Shown here: one piece after another, positions 19,745 to 29,146 of the stretch
Layout: each line of letters begins with the position of its first letter
Position numbering within the stretch: the first letter of the stretch is position 1
Assembly: GCA_040371205.1 (NCBI GenBank)
Contig: AP031382.1
Span: forward strand, 2,105,562-2,169,561
Length of the DNA stretch: 64,000 bases
Direction: 5' to 3'
Source of the DNA: Rhodanobacter sp.
GTDB lineage: Bacteria; Pseudomonadota; Gammaproteobacteria; Xanthomonadales; Rhodanobacteraceae
The notes under the pieces: model-generated
What the model was told of the DNA's origin: nothing
What the model saw: only the letters and a program-made list of their open reading frames with translations
Databases searched by the model: none
Program-made: the position numbers and the translations under genes

Positions 19745-22119
19745 AAACTCCGGGTCCCGCTCAACAGCACGCTGCGGCCGCGGTGCAGCGGCACGTAGTT
19801 CTCGTTGAATTCGACATCGAGCAGGTGGCGATCGAACAGGTTGCGCACGCCCAGCGCGAAGCTCCAGCGCGCGCCCTGCCACGACACGTTCGCGTCCACG
19901 CGGGCCTGCCCCGGGATGGCGAAGTAAGTCGAGCCATTCGACAGCACGCCGCGGCTCGCGCTGCGCGCAAGCACGCCGCCGGCCACGCCCCAGCCGCGCC
20001 ACGCGCCGCCCTGGATGCGGTAGCTGGCCCACAGATTGAAGCGTTGGCGCGGCGTGCCGGTAGGCGGCGTGCCGTCGTCGTTGTGCACCGTCGCGTTGCT
20101 GTAGGCGGCGCTTACGTCCAATCCCGGCATGGGCCGGCCGTTGAACTCGACTTCGAGGCCCCGGTTGACCTGACCCGGCCCGGGGACGCCGTAGTAAGGC
20201 GGCTTGGGCGAGGCGAGATTGGTGCTGTGATCCAGCATGGTGCGATAAGCCGCCACGGTGAGCATGGCGTGCTGGTCGAACAGCATCATCTTTGCGCCCG
20301 CTTCCTGCTGGCGCGAATGCGATGGCAACAAGGGCTGGCCGTCCTTGCCCAGCACCGTGTTCGCCTGGAAGCCGCTGGTGACGCTGGCGTACAGCGACAG
20401 CATGGGCGTCAGCTTGTAGAGCAGCCCGGCGTTGGGCACCCATTCCGATTTGTGGGCGGTCAGCAGGCCGGTGCCGCTGGTGTTCAGCGTGACAAGCTCG
20501 TAGGTGGTGCGCCGGACGGCCAGCAAGGCGTTCCAATGTTCGCCCAGGGTCAATTGGTCCTGCAGGAACAACGCATGATCGGTGATCCAGGGATCGCCCA
20601 TCGCATGCACCGTTCCGCTGTTGCTCGGCGTGATCGTCGCCGCCACGGATGGCAGCGGCGGACTGCTGTACAGGTTGTAGTTGGCCAGTTGCGGAAAGCC
20701 GAACACGTCGTCCACGCTGCCCGACAAGGCGCGCGAATAATCGAAGCCGGCGACCAGCACGTGGCTGACCGAACCGCTGTCGAAACGCCCCACCGCATCG
20801 TTCTGCAGGGTCCAGAACGCGTCCCGGTAACGATAACGTTCGGCGGCCATCAGGCCGACGTCGCCGTTCGGCGAGAAATCGACCAGGTCCCACTCCTCCA
20901 CCCGCGAATCCTGGCGCACGTACTGCCCGCGGCTGCGATAGGTCCAGACATCGCCGAAGCGGTGCTCGAACGCATACGACAACCGCGTGGTGCGGAACAG
21001 CGAGTGGTCGTCCGCACTGCCTATCAGCAGGTTGGGCGGCGTCATGCTCGGCAGGGTGCCGGTCAGCAGCACCGCGTAATCCGGCACCGGCTCGCGCCGC
21101 ACGATGCGCTCGGCGGACACCGTCAGCCGGTTTGCTTCGTCGTGCCAGCCGATGGATGGCGCCAGATAGACGTTGCGCTGGCCGTGCCTGCCTTGCCAGG
21201 TGCGGTTGGCATACCCGGCATCGGCGACCAGGCGATACGTCCAGCGCCCCTGCTTGTCCAGCGGGCCGCCGGCATCGACGCCCACCTGGCTGTCGCCGTA
21301 CTGGCCCAGCGTGAATTCCAGCTTGCGCACCGGGGTCGCGGTCGGCTGCTTCATCACCAGGTTGATGAGGCCGCCGAAGTTGTTGCTGACCGAGGTGTCG
21401 CCGATGATCGCCTGCGGCCCCTTCAGCACTTCCACGCGGTCGATGCCGATCAGCGGCGGGTAGTCGCCGTAGGACGCAATGCTGTTGGGCAGGCCGTCGA
21501 TCATGCCGTTGCCGACCTGAAAACTGCGCACCAGGAACACCGGCAAGGCGTCCGCGCCGTCCAGGAACTCCACGCCGGCCACGTTGCGCACGGCATCGGC
21601 CACGTTGCGCGCCTGCTGCGAATCGAGCAGGTCGTGCGGCACCTCGCTCACCGCCGCCGGCAATTCCAGCAGATCCGCGTCCACGCGCGTGGCGCCGCTG
21701 CCGACATCCACCAGATAACCGCCGGAGTCGACCTCGCCGGTGGCGACCACGGGCGCCAGCTGCCGCACATCGGCTTTCGCGCCGGGCGCCTGGCCGCCAC
21801 GCGCCGCGACCAGCTTGGGCGTCACCACCACGGTAGCGGCATCGACGAAGCGATAGGCAAGGCCCGTACCCTGCAGCAGCCGGTCAAGCGCCACCGCCGC
21901 CGTGCCGGTACCGGCAAAACCGTGCGAGCGCACGGCCGCCACGCTACCGCCCGCGGTCAGTACTTGCACGTTCGCCTGCCGGCCGAACGCGATCAGCGCG
22001 GTGGCGAGCATCTGCGGCGGTATCGCGAAATGCAGCGTGGTCGCGGCAACTACCGCCTGGCATGGCAAAGCCACAGCGGCGAACGCAGCCATCGTTGGCA
22101 TCAGGCCGAACCGGCTCAT
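19741..22119 (-). CDS. TonB-dependent siderophore receptor with STN signalling domain
   Basis: Outer-membrane transporter of 792 aa. A signal peptide ends near AVVAA (residue 26). An N-terminal STN (secretin/TonB) domain follows, residues about 28-100 (LHFAIPPQMLATALIAFGRQ). The plug domain contains RVEVLKGPQAIIGDTSVSN. The C-terminal beta-barrel ends in an aromatic residue (GTRSF), as needed for barrel assembly. The STN domain is what FecA/FpvA-type receptors use to signal to a FecR anti-sigma factor, and fecR and an ECF sigma gene lie directly upstream. Barrel style resembles ferric-siderophore receptors; the ligand is unknown. Confidence 0.9.
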   Translation of the reverse strand: MSRFGLMPTMAAFAAVALPCQAVVAATTLHFAIPPQMLATALIAFGRQANVQVLTAGGSVAAVRSHGFAGTGTAAVALDRLLQGTGLAYRFVDAATVVVTPKLVAARGGQAPGAKADVRQLAPVVATGEVDSGGYLVDVGSGATRVDADLLELPAAVSEVPHDLLDSQQARNVADAVRNVAGVEFLDGADALPVFLVRSFQVGNGMIDGLPNSIASYGDYPPLIGIDRVEVLKGPQAIIGDTSVSNNFGGLINLVMKQPTATPVRKLEFTLGQYGDSQVGVDAGGPLDKQGRWTYRLVADAGYANRTWQGRHGQRNVYLAPSIGWHDEANRLTVSAERIVRREPVPDYAVLLTGTLPSMTPPNLLIGSADDHSLFRTTRLSYAFEHRFGDVWTYRSRGQYVRQDSRVEEWDLVDFSPNGDVGLMAAERYRYRDAFWTLQNDAVGRFDSGSVSHVLVAGFDYSRALSGSVDDVFGFPQLANYNLYSSPPLPSVAATITPSNSGTVHAMGDPWITDHALFLQDQLTLGEHWNALLAVRRTTYELVTLNTSGTGLLTAHKSEWVPNAGLLYKLTPMLSLYASVTSGFQANTVLGKDGQPLLPSHSRQQEAGAKMMLFDQHAMLTVAAYRTMLDHSTNLASPKPPYYGVPGPGQVNRGLEVEFNGRPMPGLDVSAAYSNATVHNDDGTPPTGTPRQRFNLWASYRIQGGAWRGWGVAGGVLARSASRGVLSNGSTYFAIPGQARVDANVSWQGARWSFALGVRNLFDRHLLDVEFNENYVPLHRGRSVLLSGTRSF

Positions 22120-22162
22120 GTCCCCTACTTGCCCCTGGTGAAAGCGGCAAGTTTGGCATGGA

Positions 22163-23188
22163 TCAACGCCGTTGCGCAGGCACCTTGTTCGCGGAAAGCG
22201 TCACCGCGTGCTCCCCCTCTTGCACCTGCAGCGGGAACACCTGCGGCAAGGCATGCAGCCAGTTGCCGATCTCGTCGGTACGCACCGTGCCGGTGAAGCC
22301 GAGACCGGCCACCGCGGCGCCGTCCAGCCGCACCGGCTTGGCGCTGTAGCGGTTGACGCTGGCGATCACCACCGACAGCGGCTCGTTCACGAATTCCAGC
22401 CGGTGCTGGCGCCAGCCGATGGCCTGCTCCGGCGTGGTGGTCCCCAGCTGCAAGGTGTCCGTGGCCGCGTCCCAGGCCACGCGCTGCTCGGCGCCGGCAT
22501 CCAGAGTGCGCGACGCATTGTCGGCGGCCGTCACCCGCACCTGGCCTTCGGTCACCGCCACGGCCACGCCGCTGCCGTCGCGGCGTACATCGAAGGCGGT
22601 ACCGATGTCGCGCACCGTGATGCCGCCGGCGGCCACCTCGAACGGGCGCTGCGCATCGTGCACCACCTGGAAATACGCCTCGCCCGCTTCCAGCGCCACG
22701 TGGCGCTCATCGCCCGCGAAGCGGATGCTCAGGCGACTGGCGCCACCCAGCGTGACCTTGCTGCCGTCCGGAAGCACGACCTCGCGGTTCTGCCCGACGG
22801 CGCTGGCATAGGTCGCCAGGGTCATGGCGCCGCCATCCGAACGTCCCCACAGCAGCACACCCCCGCCGATGGCCACGGCCAGGGCAGCGGCTGCAGCCGC
22901 CGTCGGCCACCAGTGCCGGCGCGGCGCGGCAGCAGCTGCTGGCATGGAAGCGGGCTTGGCCGCGAACTCGGCCAACAGGCGCCGGCGCGTGTCGGCGTCC
23001 AGCAGGCCGATGCCCTCGCCGAACGCGGCGATGTATTCGAACGCGGCCAGATGGCGCTCGTCCTGTTCGGTCCAGTCCAGCCATTGCTCCACGCTGGCCT
23101 CGGCGCCGTGCGGGTCGCGCAGGCGCGTCCACCAGTCGGCGGCGGTCAGCAGCAGGTGTTCGTCGAAATGCTGGTCGATGGTGTCCAT
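22163..23188 (-). CDS. FecR-family anti-sigma regulator
   Basis: Inner-membrane signal transducer of 341 aa. A cytoplasmic DUF4880-type N-terminus has WWTRLRDPHGAEASVEQWLDW (sigma-binding part). A single transmembrane segment lies near residues 92-115 (TAAAAAALAVAIGGGVLLWG). The periplasmic FecR domain follows (YASAVGQNREVVLPDGSKVT, ALEAGEAYFQVVHDAQRPFE), and a C-terminal STN-like portion is likely to touch the receptor. The ATG at 23188 shares one base with the sigma-factor stop (TAATG), so the two are translationally coupled. Confidence 0.9.
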   Translation of the reverse strand: MDTIDQHFDEHLLLTAADWWTRLRDPHGAEASVEQWLDWTEQDERHLAAFEYIAAFGEGIGLLDADTRRRLLAEFAAKPASMPAAAAAPRRHWWPTAAAAAALAVAIGGGVLLWGRSDGGAMTLATYASAVGQNREVVLPDGSKVTLGGASRLSIRFAGDERHVALEAGEAYFQVVHDAQRPFEVAAGGITVRDIGTAFDVRRDGSGVAVAVTEGQVRVTAADNASRTLDAGAEQRVAWDAATDTLQLGTTTPEQAIGWRQHRLEFVNEPLSVVIASVNRYSAKPVRLDGAAVAGLGFTGTVRTDEIGNWLHALPQVFPLQVQEGEHAVTLSANKVPAQRR

Positions 23189-23736
23189 TACGGTGTCTCC
23201 CGTCCTTCCGCCCGTGTGCGGCAATGCGCCAACGCGCGGGTAACGTGATAGCGCACCATGCGTGCGCTGAGCTTCATGGTTTGCGCGATCGTCTCGAAAT
23301 CGAGCCCTTCGATCATGTGCAGCACGAAAGCCTGGCTGGTCTTGGGCGGCAGTTCGCGCAGCGCCTCGCCCAGGTTGCGCCATTGCGCGGATGCCGCCGC
23401 GTGGCGTTCGGGCACCGGCGCCAGGTGCAGTTCCGGCGGCGGCTCGGGCGCCTCGTCAAGCGGCAGGGCATCGCGGAACTTGCGCATGCGCTGCCGATCG
23501 ACCGCAAGGTTTGCCGCGACGCGGAAGAGGAAGGCCCGCGGCGAATCGACCTGTTCCGGCCGCTCCAGCGCAAGCATGCGCACCCAGGTTTCTTGCGCCA
23601 CTTCCTGCGCATCGGCCAGCGAGCCCAGCCGGCACTGCAGGAACGCGACCAGGGCACGGCCATGCTCGCGGAACAGCGCCTCGACGCTGGCCGCGTGCGG
23701 TGTTGCGTGGTCAGCGATGGTTTGCGGCTGGTTCAT
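23188..23736 (-). CDS. FecI-type ECF sigma factor
   Basis: RNA polymerase sigma-70 family ECF protein of 182 aa. Region 2 has EALFREHGRALVAFLQCRLG and SPRAFLFRVAANLAVDRQR; region 4 has LRELPPKTSQAFVLHMIEGL and the helix-turn-helix FETIAQTMKLSARMVRYHV. Region 1.1 is missing, as in all ECFs. It heads the sigma-fecR-receptor block, the standard cell-surface signalling order, and should switch on the receptor gene when ligand binds. Confidence 0.92.
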   Translation of the reverse strand: MNQPQTIADHATPHAASVEALFREHGRALVAFLQCRLGSLADAQEVAQETWVRMLALERPEQVDSPRAFLFRVAANLAVDRQRMRKFRDALPLDEAPEPPPELHLAPVPERHAAASAQWRNLGEALRELPPKTSQAFVLHMIEGLDFETIAQTMKLSARMVRYHVTRALAHCRTRAEGRETP

Positions 23737-23902
23737 GACGCTTCCACACGGACTCCATCATTCAGGCACTTGCGTCGTGGCGGCTGCGGCGCAACGGCAG
23801 CCTGGGGCCGGCCTGCCATGCGCAGTTTCATCCGCCACGAAACGGCGGCTGCTCACTTGCAAGACGTTTGCGTCGCCTAAATTGGAAATGCCTGCCGCCC
23901 GA

Positions 23903-23927
23903 CCGGCCCCGGTATCGCCGGGACCGG
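23903..23927 (-). terminator. Candidate terminator after gyrA
   Basis: A 10-bp GC stem lies between 23903-23912 and 23918-23927, 19 bp downstream of the gyrA stop. It contains one pair that becomes G-U in minus-strand RNA. The following bases have only short T-runs (ATTTCC, AATTTAGG). The rest of the 209-bp gap between the sigma gene and gyrA shows nothing else I can name. Confidence 0.45.
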
Positions 23928-23945
23928 CCGGACGCGTCCGCGAAA

Positions 23946-26603
23946 TCAGGCCTCGCCTGCTCCCGGGGTAGCGCCTGCATCGGGCGCCGGCTCGTCGCCG
24001 GCGTCTTCCTCGGCCTCGAGCCGCACCACGCTGACCAGCGACTCTTCGGCCGGCAAGCGGATCAGGGTGACGCCCTGGGTAATGCGGCCGACCTTGGCGA
24101 TTTCCGCGGCGCGCGTGCGCACGAGGGTGCCCTGGTCGGAGATCAGCATGATCTCGTGCGTCTCGTCGAGCGGCACGGCACCCACCAGGTTGCCGTTGCG
24201 CTCGGAGCACTGGATGCCGATGACGCCCTGGATGCCGCGGCCCTTGCGCGGGTACTTCGACAGCGGGGTGCGCTTGCCGTAGCCGCGCTCGGTGGCGGTG
24301 AGCACGTAGGTTTCCGACGGCGATGCGGATTCGTCGGACGTGTCCTCGGCCTCGTCCGCGTCGTCGTCGCCGACCTGCTCCGCCGCATGCTCCACCACCA
24401 GCAGGGACACGACCTGCGCCCCTTCGGCGAGGCGAATGCCGCGCACGCCGGTGGCGGTACGGCCCATCACGCGCACCTCGCCCTCGGCGAAACGCACGGC
24501 GCGCCCGTTGGAGGCAAACAGCATCACGTCGCTGTTGCCGTCGGTTAGCTCCACGTTGACCAGCGCGTCGCCCTCGTCGAGGTTGATCGCGATCTTGCCC
24601 TTCTGCAACTGGAAGGCGAACTCGCTGAGCGGCGTCTTCTTCACCGTGCCTTGCCGGGTGGCGAAGAACACGTAGCGGTCTTCCGCGTACTCGCGCACCG
24701 GCAGCACGGCCTGCACCTTCTCGCCCGCGGCCAGCGGCAGCAGGTTGATGATGGGCTTGCCGCGCGCGCCCGGGCCCGCTTCCGGCATCTGGTAGACCTT
24801 GAGCCAGTACACGCGGCCGGTGCTGGTGAAGGTGAGCAGGGTGTCGTGGGTGTTGACCACCCACAGCTGCTCGACCACGTCCTCGTCCTTCAGCGCAGAG
24901 GCCGAACGGCCCTTGCCGCCGCGGCGCTGCGCGCGGTACGTGCTGGCCGGCTGGCGCTTGATGTAGCCGGTGTGCGACAGCGTCACCACCATGTCTTCCG
25001 GCGCGATCAGGTCGAGGACGTTGAGGTCCTCCTGCGAGTGCTGGATCTCGGTGCGTCGCGCGTCGCCGAATTCGTTCTTGACCGTTTCCAGTTCCTCGCG
25101 GATCACCGCAAGCAGGCGTTCCGGGTTTTCCAGGATCTCGATCAGGCCGCGGATGGTTTCCAGGATCTCGCGGTATTCGTCGGACAGCTTCTCCTGCTCC
25201 AGCCCGGTGAGGCGATGCAGGCGCATGGCGAGGATTTCCTGCGCCTGCACCTCGGAAAGCTGGTAACCCTGCGGCTTCAAGCCGTCGCGCGGATCCATGT
25301 CCTCCGGCCGCGACGCCTCGGCACCGGCGGCGGCCAGCAGCGCGCCGACCACACCCGGCTGCCACTTGCGCGCCAGCATGCGCTCGCGCGCCTCGGCCGG
25401 CGAGGCCGAGGTCTTGATCAGCTCGATCATCTCGTCGATGTTGGCGAGCGCGACGGTGAGGCCTTCCAGGATGTGCGCGCGGGCGCGGGCCTTGCGCAGT
25501 TCGAAGATGGTGCGGCGGGTCACCACCTCGCGGCGATGGCGGATGAAGGCCTCGAGGATGTCCTTGAGGTTGAGCAGGCGCGGCTGGCCGTCCAGCAGGG
25601 CCACCATGTTGATGCCGAAGGTGACCTGCAGCTGGGTCTGCTGGAACAGGTTGTTGAGCACCACGTCGGCCATCGCATCCTTGCGGATTTCGATGACGAC
25701 GCGCATGCCGTCCTTGTCGGACTCGTCGCGCAGCTCGCTGATGCCCTCGATCTTCTTTTCCTTGACCAGCTCGGCGATCTTCTCGATCAGCCGCGCCTTG
25801 TTGACCTGGTACGGCAGCTCGTGGACGAGGATGGTCTCGCGGCCGTTGCTCTCGGTCTCGATCTCGGTCTTGGCGCGCACCAGGATGCGCCCGCGGCCGG
25901 TACGGTAGGCCTCGACGATGCCGGACGAGCCGTTGATGATGCCGGCGGTCGGGAAGTCCGGGCCGGGGATGTAGTGCATCAGCTCGTCGACCGACAGCGC
26001 CGGCTCGTCGATCAGCGCGATGGTCGCGGCGACGACCTCGTTCAAGTTGTGCGGCGGCACGTTGGTGGCCATGCCCACCGCGATGCCCGCCGAACCGTTC
26101 ACCAGCAGGTTAGGCACGCGCGTGGGCAGCACCAGCGGCTCGTGCTCGCTCTCGTCGTAGTTGGGGCCGAAGTCGACGGTTTCCTTGTCGATGTCGGCGA
26201 GCAGCTCGTGCGTGAGGCGCGCCATGCGCACCTCGGTGTAACGCATCGCCGCCGCGTTGTCGCCGTCCACCGAACCGAAGTTGCCCTGGCCGTCGACCAG
26301 CATGTAGCGCAGCGAGAACGGCTGCGCCATGCGCACGATGGCGTCGTACACCGACGCGTCGCCGTGCGGGTGGTACTTACCGATCACGTCGCCGACCACG
26401 CGGGCCGACTTCTTGTAGGGCTTGTTCCAGGCGTTGCCAAGCTCGTTCATGGCGAACAACACGCGGCGATGCACCGGCTTCAGGCCATCGCGCACGTCCG
26501 GCAGCGCACGGCCCACGATCACGCTCATCGCGTAGTCGAGATAGCTCTGGCGCATCTCGTCTTCGATGTTGACGCGGATGACTTCTTTGGCGAGTTCTGC
26601 CAT
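23946..26603 (-). CDS. gyrA: DNA gyrase subunit A
   Basis: Catalytic DNA-cleaving subunit of gyrase, 885 aa. The active-site tyrosine is Tyr122 (AAMRYTE) when the ATG at 26603 is used; a TTG one codon earlier is ignored. The quinolone-resistance region reads [20 protein letters not shown], so the position equivalent to E. coli Ser83 is Ala, with Ser at 84 and Asp at 87. The GyrA box QRRGGKG in the beta-pinwheel C-terminal domain marks it as gyrase, not topoisomerase IV. An acidic insert ([15 protein letters not shown]) and an acidic tail are present. The neighbour mtnA is downstream on the same strand. Confidence 0.97.
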   Translation of the reverse strand: MAELAKEVIRVNIEDEMRQSYLDYAMSVIVGRALPDVRDGLKPVHRRVLFAMNELGNAWNKPYKKSARVVGDVIGKYHPHGDASVYDAIVRMAQPFSLRYMLVDGQGNFGSVDGDNAAAMRYTEVRMARLTHELLADIDKETVDFGPNYDESEHEPLVLPTRVPNLLVNGSAGIAVGMATNVPPHNLNEVVAATIALIDEPALSVDELMHYIPGPDFPTAGIINGSSGIVEAYRTGRGRILVRAKTEIETESNGRETILVHELPYQVNKARLIEKIAELVKEKKIEGISELRDESDKDGMRVVIEIRKDAMADVVLNNLFQQTQLQVTFGINMVALLDGQPRLLNLKDILEAFIRHRREVVTRRTIFELRKARARAHILEGLTVALANIDEMIELIKTSASPAEARERMLARKWQPGVVGALLAAAGAEASRPEDMDPRDGLKPQGYQLSEVQAQEILAMRLHRLTGLEQEKLSDEYREILETIRGLIEILENPERLLAVIREELETVKNEFGDARRTEIQHSQEDLNVLDLIAPEDMVVTLSHTGYIKRQPASTYRAQRRGGKGRSASALKDEDVVEQLWVVNTHDTLLTFTSTGRVYWLKVYQMPEAGPGARGKPIINLLPLAAGEKVQAVLPVREYAEDRYVFFATRQGTVKKTPLSEFAFQLQKGKIAINLDEGDALVNVELTDGNSDVMLFASNGRAVRFAEGEVRVMGRTATGVRGIRLAEGAQVVSLLVVEHAAEQVGDDDADEAEDTSDESASPSETYVLTATERGYGKRTPLSKYPRKGRGIQGVIGIQCSERNGNLVGAVPLDETHEIMLISDQGTLVRTRAAEIAKVGRITQGVTLIRLPAEESLVSVVRLEAEEDAGDEPAPDAGATPGAGEA

Positions 26604-26816
26604 CAATCGGCTTCCCTGATGAACGAGGAGGAGCGCGCCGCGCGCATGTCCGCGGACGCGTGAAATTCAACCGGTCGAGTGTAGCACGCCCCGACTTTTT
26701 CCGCCCAGCGAAAGGCGAAAATTAAGCCTTATGTTTCAATGCCTTGAACAACGATTTTGCATCCACGGCAAGGCGCCTCGAACGGCGGCTTCGCCAGTCC
26801 GCCACGATGGTCGTTT

Positions 26817-27830
26817 TCAGGCGCCGAACAGCGCCTGCATCGCCGCCTCGGTCGGCCGCTCGATCACGCCGCGTTCGGTGACAATGGCGTCGATCAGGCT
26901 GGCCGGCGTCACGTCGAACACCGGGTTCCAGGCCTCGGCGCCATCGACCACCACGCGCCGGCCGCCGATGGCAAGCAGCTCCGCCGGATCGCGCAATTCG
27001 ATCTCGATGTGCTCGCCCGAAGCCGTGGCCATGTCCACCGTGGAAGACGGCGCGGCCACCATGAACTTCACGCCATGGTGCTTCGCCGCGATGGCGAGCT
27101 GGTAGGTGCCGATCTTGTTCGCGGTGTCGCCGTTCGCGGCGATGCGGTCGGCGCCCACGATCACCCATTGCACCGCGCCCGACTTCATCAGGTGCGATGC
27201 GGCCGAATCGGCAATCAGCCTGGCGGGAATGCCGTCGCGCACCAACTCGTACATGGTCAGCCGCGCGCCCTGCTGCCACGGCCGCGTCTCGCCGGCGAAC
27301 ACGTTCGCGATGCGCCCCTGCGCCACGCCGGCGCGGATCACGCCCAGCGCCGTGCCGAAGCCCGCAGTGGCGAGCGAACCGGTGTTGCAATGGGTGAGCA
27401 CGCCCGATCCCGGCGCGATCAGCGCGGCACCCAGACTGCCCATGTGGCGATTGGCGGCCAGGTCCTCGTCCTGGATCGCCTGCGCCTCGCGCCCCAGCGC
27501 CTGCGCATCCGCGCCGGCGGCGATGCGCGCCTTCATGCGGTCCAGCGCCCACATCAGGTTCACCGCGGTGGGCCGCGCCGCGCGCAACTGCGCCAATGCA
27601 GCGTCCAGTGCGGCGCCCTGCTGCGCGGCCAGCGCCACGCCCCAGGCCGCGGCGATACCGATGGCCGGTGCACCGCGCACCACGAGGTCCCTGATCGCCT
27701 GCGTCACCGCAGCCGCATCGCGGCATTCGATCCAGCGCTCCTCCTGCGGCAGCAGGCGCTGGTCGAGCAAGCGGAGGTGGTCGCCGCGCCATTGCACGGC
27801 GCGGACGCGGTCGTAACGGTCGTAATCCAT
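26817..27830 (-). CDS. mtnA: S-methyl-5-thioribose-1-phosphate isomerase
   Basis: Methionine-salvage enzyme that isomerises MTR-1-P to MTRu-1-P, 337 aa. Matching segments are [38 protein letters not shown] with the catalytic Cys in [24 protein letters not shown], and [19 protein letters not shown] with the catalytic Asp. The start at 27830 ([14 protein letters not shown]) fits the family; a longer frame upstream adds unrelated residues. The gap to gyrA (26604-26816) contains a TACACT that may be the gyrA -10, with no good -35. Confidence 0.94.
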   Translation of the reverse strand: MDYDRYDRVRAVQWRGDHLRLLDQRLLPQEERWIECRDAAAVTQAIRDLVVRGAPAIGIAAAWGVALAAQQGAALDAALAQLRAARPTAVNLMWALDRMKARIAAGADAQALGREAQAIQDEDLAANRHMGSLGAALIAPGSGVLTHCNTGSLATAGFGTALGVIRAGVAQGRIANVFAGETRPWQQGARLTMYELVRDGIPARLIADSAASHLMKSGAVQWVIVGADRIAANGDTANKIGTYQLAIAAKHHGVKFMVAAPSSTVDMATASGEHIEIELRDPAELLAIGGRRVVVDGAEAWNPVFDVTPASLIDAIVTERGVIERPTEAAMQALFGA

Positions 27831-27859
27831 GGGGAACTTCGTGTGTTGGAACGGAAGGA

Positions 27860-28045
27860 TCAGGGCGACTCCGGCATCACCAGCCAGAAGATCAGGTAGA
27901 TCAGGATGCCCGAGCCGCCCAGCAAGGTGAGGATGATCCACGCCACCCGCACCAGGGTCGGATCCCAGCCGAGGTATTCGGCGATGCCGCCGCAGACGCC
28001 GGCGAGCGTGCGGTTCTGGCGGGAGCGGTACAGACGCTTTTCCAT
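27860..28045 (-). CDS. Small PspC-domain membrane protein
   Basis: A 61-aa protein that is essentially one PspC domain. It begins [20 protein letters not shown], continues [20 protein letters not shown], and ends with one transmembrane helix ([18 protein letters not shown]). PspC proteins belong to the phage-shock envelope-stress response, but no pspA/pspB is in the window. It lies between phaC and mtnA with gaps of 19 and 29 bp, so all may share a transcript. The function here is unknown beyond the domain. Confidence 0.85.
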   Translation of the reverse strand: MEKRLYRSRQNRTLAGVCGGIAEYLGWDPTLVRVAWIILTLLGGSGILIYLIFWLVMPESP

Positions 28046-28064
28046 GTTGCGGCTCCTGTCGTGG

Positions 28065-29132
28065 TCAATCGCGCGCGCGCAGCCACTGGTGGATCGCCGG
28101 CGGCACTTCGCGCTGCGCGCGGCCGGAAACGTAGATGCCGATGTGGCCGCCCTTGAAGGCGAGTTCGGTGTAGTCGGTGGTGCCCACGCGGCGCTTCAGC
28201 GCGCGCGAGGCGTCGGGCGGCACCAGGTGATCCTGCTCGGCATAGATGTTGAGCACCGGCTGGCTGACCATGCCGAGATCGACCTCGCGCCCGCCGATGA
28301 CCAGACCGCCCTTCACCAGCTTGTTGCCCTGGTAGAAATCCTTGATGAATTGCCGGAAGGCTTCGCCGGCCTGGTCGGGCGAATCGAAGATCCAGCGCTC
28401 CATGCGCAGGAAGTTCTCCAGCTCCGCCGGCTTGTCGAGGATGTCCACCAGACCGATGTACTTCTGCTGGTTCAGGCGCACCGGCTTCAGCGTGAGGTAG
28501 ACCCAGTTCATCAGGCCGGCCGGCACGTTGCCCAGCGTGTCGACGAACAGGTCCGCGTCCATCGCGCGGCACCAGTGCGAGAGCATGTTGTCCGGCGTCT
28601 GGAAATCCACCGGCGTCACCATGGTGACCAGGTTCTTTACCTTGTCCGGGTGCATCGCGCTGTAGCACAGCGAGAACGCACCGCCCTGGCAGATGCCGAG
28701 CAGGTTGACCGCATCGAGGCCGTGGCGCTCGCGCAGCGCGTCCACGCAGCGGTCGAGATAGCCGTTGAGGTAGTCGTCCAGCGTCAGCCAGCGGTCGGCG
28801 CCGTCGGGGTAGCCCCAGTCGATCAGGTAGACGTCCTCGCCCTGCGCAAGCAGGTTGCGCACCAGCGAACGGTCGGCCTGCAGGTCGGTCATCCACACCG
28901 TATTGACCAGCGCGTAGACGATCAGGGTAGGCGTGCGCGCGGTGGGCGCGCGGTCGCCCCGCATGTGCCACAGCTTGAGCTTGTCCTCGGCGTACACCAG
29001 TTCACGCGGCGTATTGGCGTAGCCGGGTTCGCGCATGCCGCGCAGGTGGCCCATGCCGGCGCTGAGCTTGCGCTGGAACGTGGCGATTTCCTGCATCAGC
29101 CGCGAGGGATCGAGATGAAGCGGGGTATCCAT
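28065..29132 (-). CDS. phaC: Class III poly(3-hydroxyalkanoate) synthase subunit PhaC
   Basis: Polymerises (R)-3-hydroxyacyl-CoA into PHA granules. The alpha/beta-hydrolase fold has the lipase-like box GICQGG with catalytic Cys148, the Asp in AEQDHLVPP and the His in KGGHIGIYVSG. At 355 aa it is the short class III type (Allochromatium PhaC is about 355), not the 560-590 aa class I/II type, and it needs PhaE. PhaE is encoded 14 bp upstream on the same strand, the expected pairing. Granule depolymerase and phaAB are not in the window. Confidence 0.94.
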   Translation of the reverse strand: MDTPLHLDPSRLMQEIATFQRKLSAGMGHLRGMREPGYANTPRELVYAEDKLKLWHMRGDRAPTARTPTLIVYALVNTVWMTDLQADRSLVRNLLAQGEDVYLIDWGYPDGADRWLTLDDYLNGYLDRCVDALRERHGLDAVNLLGICQGGAFSLCYSAMHPDKVKNLVTMVTPVDFQTPDNMLSHWCRAMDADLFVDTLGNVPAGLMNWVYLTLKPVRLNQQKYIGLVDILDKPAELENFLRMERWIFDSPDQAGEAFRQFIKDFYQGNKLVKGGLVIGGREVDLGMVSQPVLNIYAEQDHLVPPDASRALKRRVGTTDYTELAFKGGHIGIYVSGRAQREVPPAIHQWLRARD

Positions 29133-29146
29133 GCGTTGCCTCCCTG

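Noticed and set aside
27831-27859. SAM riboswitch or met box before mtnA
   Set aside because: Only 29 bp separate it from the PspC gene and there is no ACGT tandem or riboswitch-like stem.
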